Shown here in pieces: positions 54,163-64,000 of a stretch of DNA of 64,000 bases. Made by a program: the position numbers and the translations under genes. Source of the DNA: Eutypella sp. D-1 (Eukaryota > Ascomycota > Sordariomycetes > Xylariales > Diatrypaceae); assembly GCA_023313575.1 (NCBI GenBank), contig JAJTTP010000001.1:3844001-3908000 (forward strand). The letters are read 5' to 3'. The stretch's first letter is position 1. Every line of letters starts with the position of its first letter. Below the pieces are notes generated by a model. It did no database searches, was not told the origin of the DNA, and was given only the letters and a program-made list of their open reading frames with translations.

Positions 54163-57100
54163 CACGTGCTGGGGGTAAGCAAAACACCTACTGATCGCCT
54201 CCTGGATCTTTCGAGAAACCACGCACTTGCGATGAGCTTCAGTCGAGTCTCAATATCGAGCTCATCCCACTGGGGAATTGTGGTGGTACTCGGGATCGTC
54301 AATGGCCGGACGGCTGGCCAGCCAGGTATGCTTGGTGTCCCGCTCGCGCAGAACGCTTCAACATCGGCCACAGCCATTCTTCTGGGAGTAAATGCTCGAC
54401 AGTCCGCAGAGAGCTATGAAAACCATGGAAGCTATACAGAAAATATTGTCTTGCTCAGACAAGGAAAAAAAAGTATTATATGAAGACAAGGTAAGTGTGG
54501 CCGCTGCGCTTTAAGCTTAAGAAGCAAAATTGGAGGGGGGTATATTTCGAGATAACAGACGCTGCGATATATGAGAGGCCGTAATCCTTTTCCACAGGTC
54601 CAGAGCGCGGAGCGCGGTTCCAACGGTATTAAAAAAGAAATAATCAAGCAGGGCGGGAGCATGCAACGAGAAATCCGTGGACTCGAAACAGAATATCGCG
54701 TTGGACAAACCGCGACAAGCCGGTCATGAAGTGGCGCAAAAGAAGAAAACCGATAAGTAATAGTGGTGATAAGTATATGGTCAGAGCGCACCTTTCCCGG
54801 CCTCTCACCTATCACTCTCACTCTCGCTCTCGCTCTCTCGATATATTCTCCTCCTTACCAAGGGAAGGGGGGTAAGAAAATGAGGTGAAAAAAGTGAAAA
54901 TTTCGGGTCTTGCCCGCGACCCAATGAAAAGCACGAGAGGGAGTAGGAAAAGGTGATAGGTGGTAAAGTAGTAGGTAGTATGAGAAGGGGCTGATAGTGA
55001 CAAGTGATAGGCCACCAATAATGCGCGCGCGCCGCTGTGAATCTGGCGGTGCGTTGCGCAGGCTGCGTAGGCTGCGAAGGTTAGAATGGCTGAATGGATG
55101 AATGGATGGGTGTGTGGTAGGGTAGGAATATGTAGTAAGACGCTGCAATTTAGTTATGCGTGTGACATTAGGATACACCCCAAAGACGAAACAGCCAGTC
55201 CGAGGGTGTCGATGTTGTTGTCGTCGTGGCCGTCGTGGCTTTTCACCTCTTTGCTGGTAACCACTGAAGTGTTGTGTTGTTGATGCCTGTCTTCAGCTTA
55301 CCGCATTACCGCACGGGGCAGCAGCAGATGCGGCAAATCATAGAAGACCGAAAGAATAATTTAGAGACCTAAAAAAATTGGGAAAACTAAGTACTCCGTA
55401 ACAATGTAGGCAGGCGGATGACGGTCGAAGGATTTCATGAACCAATTCTGAAGTAAATGGCAATGCGCGCTCTCTCCCCGCAAACTAGAAACTGAATGGG
55501 ATGTAGAAGAACCAAATGGTGGTATAAGGAGGTATTGTATCGCTTCTACTCCCATCGAGCGCTCATAATGGATCGGGCATAAAAAATGCAGTATGCAGGG
55601 AATTTAAAAAGAGGGCGGGCGATCTAACTACCAAGACAACAAGGTAAAAGTAGTCACCAGCCATATGTGAGTGAATAGGAGCGAGTATTGTAAGTAGGTA
55701 ATTGTATCGGTAGGTATTGTATTGGTTCTCTACGGAGCACGAAGTAGGTATGGTATGGCTGGTTTGTTAGTTTGCCGGTTTGCTGGTTGCTATTCAGCGA
55801 CTTTTGCCTCTGAACACCTATTTACCTACCACCTATCTGTACTTAGGTAACTAATGTTCTCTGCGTCCTGCAGGGTCATTCATATCCATGGTTGCATCCG
55901 TGAATGTACATATTGACACCGGTGGATTTACATACAGTACCTAGGTAGTTATATGTGATGGGTGGGCAAGACTATTAAAATTCGCGCCATCTGTAAAAGA
56001 CAATAGCGTTCAATTCGATAATTATACGCCATTTACAGTGTCATGCTTAATAACTTAAATGAATACCTTCAAGGTTGCTAAGGTTGTATCTAATGTACAG
56101 ACAGGGGTTTTTAAGTGACTTAAGGGTGTATGCATCGAATTCTGGATGGCTGGTCGAGATGTTCATTGGCTGAGGGGTTGTCATGATGATTGATCTACCA
56201 AGTCCTGCCCGCCTATCCTATCCACTTTTCCGTGTCGGACACCTTGGCTCTTTGACACTTACCTACTATAGCTACATCCGAAGTACATAAATCCCTCCTT
56301 CTCCTTCAGCTCTTCCGAGGGGTGTTTCCCTTGTACCTGTGTCCTCCTGAGCCCGTCATTGTAGGTACCTATGTTCTCGATTATATACCGAGCACTCCAT
56401 CATTTCCTCACTTATTGATATCCATAATAGTATTTTCAATGCTAGGCTTCATGTGAAGGTCTCAATGGGTTGTGGCCTTGAATATACGTAGCTGTCGGGC
56501 AGAAGGACGTAAGAACAAACCTTCCACCTTTTTAATATGCACATCAGACGGCAACAAAGTGTCGTAAAAATGTCACACACACGCACACACACATCAAAAT
56601 GAGATATGTCTGAGCATGGTAACCCTCGGAGTCGATCTGTCCACAGTCACACACCATTCCCAGCAAACTCCTGGCCCGAATCTGGATCGCATGACAATCT
56701 TTACAACCCTCTTTGCCCTTTTGCCCATTTTCGCGCCCGCAGGCCCGCCGGCTGTTCTCCATGATTCCCTGCCGAGCCAAACGGGGTGTGGATGAAATGG
56801 GGTGGATCGCGGGTCACGCGTGGGTCGTGGGTCACGGAGAGCCGAGAAGAAAAGGGAACTTGTGTGTGCCTGTTGCGTATGTGTATGGGTATTCGTACTC
56901 CATACGTGATAAACAACGCTAGTAACAGATGGGATGGCAGTCATTGTGGTATCCCGAGATGTGATGGACTCAGGTTGGACAGGCAGACAGGTTCATTATC
57001 TACTACACTTTTTGATGAAACCTATTGAGTGAATATACACGTAAGGGTATGAGGAAGCGTTGATCAACTCGGCCTGGATCTATTTCTCGCTATTCCTGTG

Positions 57101-60100
57101 AGACATCAAAGCCCCCAAGAGCCCCTTCGCCCCCTCCCTCTCCTTCCTCTCTCCCTTCTTCCCCTCCTCCTCCTCTCGTCCATCCCCCCCCTCCCCTCTC
57201 AATCCAGAAACCCCTCATCCAGCGCCCTAGTCACGGTATCAGCCATAGCCACACCCACACCACCCGTCCGATTGGCATTATTGCCCTCCATTCATTCACC
57301 CATTCTGTTATCAAGTCTCTGCTCCGTCTTTTCTTTCCTGCCTGCGCTTGCGTTGAGGAGATTGATCAACGGGATGGACAGGGACAAGCGAGAACTTGTC
57401 GATCTATGGGGGCACCCGGCGAGGCACTCAATTCGTAAATACATGATGGGGCTTCTGCGCATCATGAACAAATATTCTTATTCGTCTGCCCGCCTGTCTA
57501 CCTGTAACGTAAATCCCCTTATTACTAACTACGTTCCAGCCTACCTAGGTAAGATGACAAGTTCCATCTGACATCCGGTGCGACTGCAACCACATGGAAA
57601 CAGGTTTAGATATCGATACATGGTGAGAATGGGCAGCCATGCGGCAAACTAGTCGAGTTGTTAGTCTCGTTAGTTTGTGCCTATCCGCCGCTCCAAGTAA
57701 CAAGTAACGACGACAACCAGCGTTCCCACGTTGTCGGGTAGGTACTTGGTAGGCTGCGCTGCGGGTGAGATGTTGCCTGCCTTGCCCTACCTTTCTGTCC
57801 TCGACATGTAATATACCATGTAGCGGCAAGATGCGATGCGATGCATGAGAGCCCACCGCATCTCATATCGCAGCCACTCACAGGGCTCGCCACTCCATTA
57901 TGCAGCAATTTTTGTTATAGTTCGATTTTCATTAGTTTCCTCTCGGTATAAACCAGTGTTTCATTGTCCATCTCACACGCAGATTTCGATGGCCGCCTTT
58001 CGAAACAAACAGATGCATGCCTAGAGATAGGAAGTTACACAACTCAGGCGGCCCCCAAACCCATATCGAGGGGCCACCCGTACAGTGTACTACGAAGGAC
58101 ACAAATAGATACCCAGGAAGGTTTCATGTTGGAATACAAGAGACCTAGTGCAAGTATGTACTTAGTCAGCGACGAGCAAGACCTGCAAGGAGCCTTTACG
58201 GCAAACAGAGGCGAGTACAGAGGCGAGTCTTCTTTGGTACATTGTTGTTATTGTTAGTTATTTGGTTTTTCCAACGGGTCCGCGCAGTCAAGGCACTGTC
58301 GACCCGACCCGCCCTCCCACGCAATCTCTGGCCGAAAACGGTATCGTGACGCCCTCACCGCTCAAACGCGCCTGCACCCGCATCGAGGGCGGGGGCACAG
58401 GGGCCAAACCGTCCAGTGGCAGTGATCGATTGGGAGGGAAGGAACACGCCCGATATGCTGGGGAAAAGCGGGCACCGCATTACGATTTGCAAGAAGAGTT
58501 CGAGGTCCGCCTGCAGCTATTTCTTCTTCTTTTCCCCACGCCCTTTTGCCCTCGCCAATAGATATTTGGGTTCGCCGCGCAAGCGTGAACAGGAAGGGCG
58601 GCCATGGCATGGTATGGCATAGCACCGTCGCGTGTTTCGTCTCGTTGACTCGGACGAGGCGACACGACACAACATGACACGGCTACCACAGCTTAGAGTG
58701 CCCTATTATTGATTGCCCATCCTACGCGCAACAGCTCTACGACCACCACCGCCGAGAACCGGCTGTTCGCCCGTTCTTGGCAGTATATTCGGGTTCGAAC
58801 AACTACCGGTTCATCCCGCTCAACTAGCTCGATCAGTGCATATGTATGGAAATGTACGTAGGTATATGATTTTCGCGACATGTCCATCAACTTGCCCTAT
58901 CAATCTATCTATCCTACCATTTCACCAACTAGACTGCCTACTCAGAGAAGTCGAATGTATAATTTTGTGTGCCCTGGCCGAGTAGGTACGCCTTTATGCC
59001 AATTAAGCGGTCAGGCCCAACCCACCTAAGTAGGAATTATGTTGATGTCGTCCGACTTGAGCTATATCTGTCTACATACGTACATAGGTCTTCTCATCAT
59101 CGCCTTACTCTGAATGAAAACAAGAAAGCTGCATAGCAAAAGTGAGGCAAAAATGGTTCACCTCACGGCCTATACGCTTTTTGCCCCCTACCTAGCTGTG
59201 ACTCAAAACTCAATAGCCTCCTGAGCTACCTGACGAGCTGGCTGGCGAATGGGGGACAATATGCACTCACCAGACCATCCCCATCTCGGACTGACCTGCC
59301 TACCCAACGATGCTTCTTCGGTGGGGACCGCGCCATTCATCCATCCATATTTCCATATTTAACCTTCCACATGCCCTTTTTTTTTCTTTTCTCTTGCATT
59401 CGCACACCTGGCACTGTCCGTCGGTGGGGACATTGAGGCCCAATGGCGGCCTTGAGGGCTGTCCCATACTTGGTTTGCACATGCTGCCTGCTGCGCTGGT
59501 CGGTTCTTTTCTATGTTATCTAGCATGACTGTGGCGAGCCACGGAGCGAAACAGAATCAGCACACATGCCACAACAGCAGAAACAGACGCCGAAGCCGCG
59601 CTGGGCCCGCCTTGTCTACCCCCGTCATTGGGCCGCTCCCATGACACTCCTCCGTGCCTCCCGACACAGCGACCGCCTCGGTCTAGCCAGTCCCTAGCTA
59701 GTCCGCCCTATGTTTATGTAGAAGGATTACTTCGCCCAGGCTCGCTCCGTACACGAACTAGATGGGATTGCATTGACAGCTAAGTAGACGCGCTGTGCTG
59801 CCGCGTGTCGGCGTGTAGGCGTATATGTGTCTGCCTGCAGAGGTCAGCTATGCAATGATGTTCGTGTTCGAAGCTCTCCAGCCTCTCCCTCACATGCATC
59901 GAGTCACGCACTGGCTGCTCGGCTGGCGTCCAGCCTATGCCTGAGCATGTGTGTATGTTAGTAGCCATCGATCAAGTGATTCATGATCAGTAAACTCTCC
60001 AATGAGTTTCCCGCTTTCGTGAACGTAGTGCGGCTGCACCTCCCACAGATGTCGCGTCGGCTCGAACCCCAGGGTGGGGAGGCGTTCCATCATCACGAGA

Positions 60101-60980
60101 GCTGTCGTGTCTGGGGAGCGCCTCGACACGTTGTCGATTGCAATAGACTCGCTCCATTAGGTAGACGCATGTTTGCGCGACTTGGAAGTTGACACTAGCT
60201 TGCTTATTGACTATCCAGAGTTGATACCGGGACCAATAAACTGGCAGCCACTGTTCCAGTCAAGAACAGGACTCTGTGAGTGTTATTGCAATGGTCTGTT
60301 TCAGATTTCGAAAGATTCTAGTGTAATATACACTGTTGGGTCGCTGTAGCTATATGTCATTTGCGTCTGACGATTGTAGGATATGCCCTTGTCAACTACC
60401 ATGATAGACATACCCAGAGACGAAGTTGTAAGGGTCATTACGTATGCTGTATTCCGCGGAATGATATCTACAGTGCACTTTTATAAGCTGATGAAGTTTC
60501 CAACGGTCTAGTCGAGATCATGAGGCCTTGATATAGTTGTCTTTCGAGGTGTGATAAACGAGTTGCTTTACGATGCTAATAGCTTCTGCCTAGAGCATCA
60601 TCCAGGGCGTAGGCGTGTCCTAGCACCAGTGAGAATACCCTTAAGTGATCCTTGCAAACGACGATGATACTAAGCACGCCCGGAAGGCCTCAGGAAATAG
60701 CGATAGAGATTGAAATGAACGGACATACTAAAGGAGGCGGACAGGTGGGCCGGGGGACAGTATAGCCTAGGTTTCGCTGGTCGACCCTTTAGGAGCGCCA
60801 CGACTCGGAATCTGAGGTAACCACCGTCGCTATTTTACGATGCTAGTCACAAAATCATACGGTAAGTCAGTTAATAGGAATCAAGGACGAAGCTAAACCT
60901 TAGGTCTTTCGCATTATGTCCTTAAAGCCTGCTTTGGCATTCTCTAACCAGGCAATCCTACGTAGTTATGAACTGGAAGT
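54163..60980. other. Long region without a convincing gene
   Basis: 6.8 kb upstream of the giant gene. The first 220 bases contain two overlapping minus frames (54377-54162 and 54222-54016) that look protein-like and may be further 5' exon sequence of the giant gene. Beyond that only short frames occur. Pyrimidine-rich tracts lie at 54813-54840 and 57110-57205. A GC-rich patch lies at 58280-58460. TAGG/CCTA patches occur at 55690-55770 and 55815-55950. Confidence 0.5.
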
Positions 60981-62077
60981 TCAATTCGACAGCGACTCTC
61001 TCCGGCTCTGGCCCATGTCCTTCATGATACGGATCATGTCGTCGAGCCTCTGCTCGTATCGGTCCCTCTGGGCCCTGAGCTCGCCCTCGTACTCGTCCCT
61101 CTGGGCCCTCATGTCCCGCGCGTGCCTGCTCTCCAGCTGCCCGAGCACGTCGCGGAACTCATCCTCCATGCGCCTGACGATCTCCCCGGGGACCGCGTCG
61201 ATCCGCGGGGCCGCCTCATCGTCAGCCTGTTCCGTCCGCACCATCGAGGTCGTCTCGCAGGACGCGGACGAGTTCGCCCGTCGGTGCGAAGGCCACGATA
61301 GGGCTGATGTCGTCGTCGTGCTGCTGGAGGCGTATTCGGCCTGGTCCGCGGACCCGGGAGGGTGCGGCCACGAATCGAACCCCCCATTGCCCCTCAGGAC
61401 GACGTCGCCGCCGCCACCGTCCCGGATGTACGGGATGCCCCGACCCAGGGCGTCGCGGGGCGGGCTGCACGGCTGCTTTTGCTTCACGCAGCGGGTGCAC
61501 TTGGCGGGCCACACGCGGTCTTCTGGCTCGCACTGCAAAGCGTCAGTCAGCGTTACTACATGGCCTCAACTTCCACGCGAAGAAGCAGGGAGGGGGGGAG
61601 CCAAAGGAGAAACAACAAGGAGGCGCCGTAAGATGTAAGTGACCGACTGACCTTCTGGTGCTGCTGCCGGCACGCGTCGCATTTGAAGGTGTTGGATCCA
61701 CGCTTAGCCCGGGGCGCCCTCACCGGCGGGGTTGGGCGCCTCTCGGTGTCCGCCAGCAGCCGGCACTCGTAGCCGAGGCTCAGGCACCTATCGCAAGCCT
61801 CGCCGTCGTTCGTGAAGCGGCACTAGAAATCGGCATTATGATGTTAGCGCATTAAATCTATATCTGCTTTTTTTAAAAAAAAAAAAAAAAAGAAATTGTC
61901 TTCTAGCCCCCTCGCCCCCACCCCTTTTAACCAGACACTGGTTGCTAGTTTGATGTAGGCTACCTTCTGGTGCTGTCTCTTGCAAAGCTGGCAGCGCGGC
62001 CCTCGGCGACGCCTAAGGACCGGCTTCTCCGCCGACGTCTCCGTTGTGTTTGGTGTGGGTGGCTCGGAGGAGGCCAT
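60981..62077 (-). CDS. Zinc-cluster protein with two tandem Zn2Cys6 domains
   Basis: Three exons (62077-61964, 61822-61652, 61532-60981) encode 278 residues. Zn2Cys6 proteins are fungal DNA-binding regulators of metabolism. Cluster A: CQLC, six residues, C (start of exon 2), eight residues, CDRC, six residues, C. Cluster B: CDAC, six residues, C (start of exon 3), ten residues, CTRC, six residues, C. Both contain the same KRQHQK/RQQHQK segment before the third Cys, and in both a phase-0 intron falls exactly there. Residues about 215-270 form a charged coiled coil (repeated ALRAQRDEYE/AQRDRYEQR types), a likely dimerisation helix. The usual large fungal regulatory domain is missing, so the protein is short. 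The start is the only ATG, with basic residues RRRRGPR before cluster A. Its targets may lie beyond the right edge; not shown. Confidence 0.88.
61533..61651 (-). other. Intron 2 of the tandem zinc-cluster gene
   Basis: GTCAGT to TTGCAG, 119 nt, phase 0. It follows RQQHQK and precedes the third Cys of cluster B. Confidence 0.88.
61823..61963 (-). other. Intron 1 of the tandem zinc-cluster gene
   Basis: GTAGCC to TTTCTAG, 141 nt, phase 0. It follows KRQHQK and precedes the third Cys of cluster A. It contains a run of 16 T on the minus strand (16 A on plus, near 61875-61890). Confidence 0.85.
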
Positions 62078-63098
62078 TGTGCAGTGAATAGGGGCCTTGT
62101 AACTCTGGGCTCGGCTCCCCTGCCTCCATCCTGTTCTTCAACATAGATAAACATTTCTGCCTTCTTTTATCTTCCTTCACCGAGACGCGGACTACTGATA
62201 GCTAAAAAGGGACCTAGAACGAATCGTTAATAGCTAGATACTATAACTAGCTATTGTAATCATCGCAATACAAATGGCAGCCCTGTTACAAATAGTGCTG
62301 CCCCTACACCGGCCGGCCTGATGTCACATTAGCCGGTAAATCTCGGCCACCCCCTCCCCTCCTCAGCCCCTGACACCCAGGGCAAAGGGCATTTATAATA
62401 TTGGATAATCAACCATTTCTGCTTTGGTAATCACATACATCTCCAACATTTCTTCTCACCCTACGCGCGTTGCAACGCTGGCCGTACGTCCCAGTAGTAC
62501 CGGCTATTTTGGCCGCGACTACCAGGAGCGCTTACAGAGAAGCCTTTTCAAGGAGCGGAGCACGAGACCACGCTCTTTATCGAATACCAAGCCATACACA
62601 TCAATTCCGTCTTGGGGCTCCACCGACATATTCGTGATAGTCGAGCCGTAGGGTGTTAAGCATCGTGTGTAACCCTGTATCTATACCTCGTCTACACCTA
62701 TAACAAAAGTGAAGCTAGACCTTGTTCAGGACAAGAGGGATGCCGAGGAAACATGCTGGTCCATCGGTGTCTATAGCTGGTAACCTAAGCCTTGTGAAAA
62801 ATCCAGGTAGTAAGTAGTTCTGGCATTCGCATTATTAATCGCTTAGTAGTGTCTATAGTGTAGCATTCATGGATGTATGTGTTTGGGAGAAAGCTTTGGC
62901 TTTCTGAGTGATGGCAAGTCAAGTCAGAAGATGCTGAAAGGGGCAAGAAAGACTCGAGCATGAATGTGCATTGAATACTCATGTACCTAGTAGAGGGAAG
63001 GTAGCTCCCCAACTAACCACTACCTGACTACAGAAAACCAGGCTGCTTTTTCTTCTCAGAGCACCTCATAGTCGCATCCTAGGGAGCTCGCCGCGATA
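62078..63098. other. Intergenic region
   Basis: 1.0 kb between the zinc-cluster gene and the downstream end of the enoyl-reductase-like gene. No gene seen. It presumably holds the zinc-cluster promoter. Confidence 0.55.
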
Positions 63099-64000
63099 TC
63101 AAAGGGTATACACGAGCTTCCCAGCGCTGACCTTCCCATCCTTCAGCTCATCGAGACCGACGAGGACGCCCTCAAGGCCAGCGCCGCCACGGTTGACGAC
63201 GGGCTTGACGGTCTTGATCAGGCCCGCCTCGAGGAGGCGGCGGGAGAGCTCCCAGAACTCCTTGGCGAACTCGAACTCGTCGGGCTTGGCCTCGTACACG
63301 GTCTCCTTGACGCCACTGCTGCCGTCCTCGTTCTCGTGCACGAAGACGAAGTCGAAGCGCTCGCCGAAGATCTCGTACCCGAGCGTCAGGAACGGGCCCT
63401 TGGCAACGGGGTTGGCGCGGCGCAGGTCCTCCTCCGCGACGCCGATGATGGCGCCGTAGCGCGGGGGATCGCTCTGGTCGTCGGTGAGGGCGCGGCCGCA
63501 GAGCTCGACGCCGGAACCCGTGCAGTCCCAGGCGAGACGGAGGCTGTTGTTCGTGCGCGCACGGATCGCCGCCCCGACCTCCGCCGCTGGCAGGTGGTAG
63601 TCGTAGACCTCCTCGGCGCCCAACGAGCGTAGGTACTCGGCGTTGCGCGGCGACGCCGTCGTCAGCACCCGGTACCCCGACAGCCGCGCGAACTGGATCC
63701 CGAAGATCCCCGTCGCCGTGCTGCCCCCGTAGATGAGGATGTACGGGGCCTCCGCCGCAAGTGCAGCCGGCGGCACCGCTGTCGAGGGAAGAGGGAGTCC
63801 GAGGGTCTTGTAGAGGCCCTGGCCCTGTAAATTCGTATATGTGTCAGTGAACAGGCAATTAGCAAGATTGAGAAAGCGTCTCCTAGAATAGAGTTGTAAC
63901 CAGGTTTCACGAACTAATCAAGACGCGGCGTGGGGACGGCGAGAAACATACCACGGTGCTAATAGAGATACCCAGCGTCGCAGCCTCCTCGTCGCTCAGG
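63099..64000 (-). CDS. Medium-chain dehydrogenase/enoyl-reductase family protein (5' part outside window)
   Basis: Two visible exons: 64000-63952 (cut by the window edge) and 63824-63099, with about 257 residues in view. The 127-nt intron runs GTATGT to TTACAG, phase 0, joining AATLGISISTV to GQGLYKTLGLPLP. The cofactor-binding Rossmann motif is YGGSTATGIFGIQFARLSGYRV, followed by TTASPRNAEYLRSLGAEEVYDYH, both typical of zinc-independent quinone oxidoreductases and trans-acting enoyl reductases (ToxD/LovC-like). The C-terminus is complete (SAGKLVYTL). It should reduce a double bond with NADPH. ToxD-like proteins are often, but not always, part of secondary-metabolite clusters; the clusterable partners would be outside this window. 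The substrate is not readable. Confidence 0.88.
63825..63951 (-). other. Intron of the enoyl-reductase-like gene
   Basis: GTATGT to TTTACAG, phase 0, with branch-like TGCTAATTG at about 63862-63870. Confidence 0.88.

Noticed and set aside
57098..57571. 157-codon Leu/Pro-rich plus-strand frame
   Set aside because: Its hydrophobic start is produced by a pyrimidine-rich tract (CTC/CCT repeats), not a credible signal peptide; no domain follows.
60041..60100. Possible reverse-strand tRNA T arm (GGTTCGAGCC-like)
   Set aside because: The flanking bases do not form a T stem, and no acceptor or anticodon arm is found nearby.
1..64000. CRISPR arrays, rRNA genes, telomere repeats
   Set aside because: No regularly spaced direct repeats, no rRNA-like sequence and no TTAGGG arrays were seen.

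Overview
The window is nuclear DNA of a filamentous ascomycete (Pezizomycotina, probably Sordariomycetes). The evidence is short spliceosomal introns of 47 to 141 nt with GT..AG ends, fungus-restricted families (DUF3405, Zn2Cys6 regulator, fungal ankyrin and FAD-monooxygenase proteins), an ERB1 orthologue, a yeast-type initiator tRNA, and a 5.2 kb AT-rich island that looks destroyed by repeat-induced point mutation (RIP). Gene density is low: about a dozen credible protein genes and two tRNAs in 64 kb, with long intergenic stretches.

Layout. 0.5-1.8 kb: FAD monooxygenase (-). 4.9-6.6 kb: DUF3405 type II membrane protein (+), convergent with a lectin-fold-like membrane protein (-, 7.0-8.1 kb). 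9.5-11.9 kb: ankyrin-repeat protein (-), divergent from ribosome-biogenesis ERB1 (+, 13.1-15.4 kb). 15.4-21.0 kb: no convincing gene. 21.0-21.7 kb: small disordered protein (-). 24.2-29.4 kb: one LTR retrotransposon (291-bp LTRs, RIP-type divergence, gag relic) that holds five nested solo-LTR-like relics, one of them inside another. 29.4-36.7 kb: no convincing gene. 36.7-38.9 kb: five-exon patatin-like protein whose catalytic motifs are degenerate (-). 40.0 kb: initiator tRNA-Met (+). 40.4-40.9 kb: cupin (-). 42.8-44.0 kb: fumarylacetoacetate-hydrolase family enzyme (+). 44.2 kb: small Cys-rich protein (-). 45.1 kb: intron-bearing tRNA-Gly-like gene (-). 46.8-54.2 kb: a giant low-complexity, lysine/glutamate-rich protein of about 2,435 residues (-). 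61.0-62.1 kb: regulator with two tandem Zn2Cys6 clusters (-). 63.1 kb to the end: enoyl-reductase/quinone-oxidoreductase family gene (-), cut by the window edge.

The genes do not form an obvious pathway or biosynthetic cluster. The Zn2Cys6 regulator and the enoyl-reductase-like gene at the right end could belong to a cluster outside the window, but that is inference. The most interesting items are (1) the tandem zinc-cluster gene, where each cluster is split by a phase-0 intron at the same residue, so skipping the middle exon would leave one intact cluster; (2) the nested, RIP-mutated retroelement with intact target-site duplications; (3) a patatin-family pseudoenzyme; and (4) the giant protein with dispersed Trp-Lys motifs and a tandem coiled-coil repeat. 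Exon boundaries were read by eye from splice signals and reading frames and have not been tested against transcripts.
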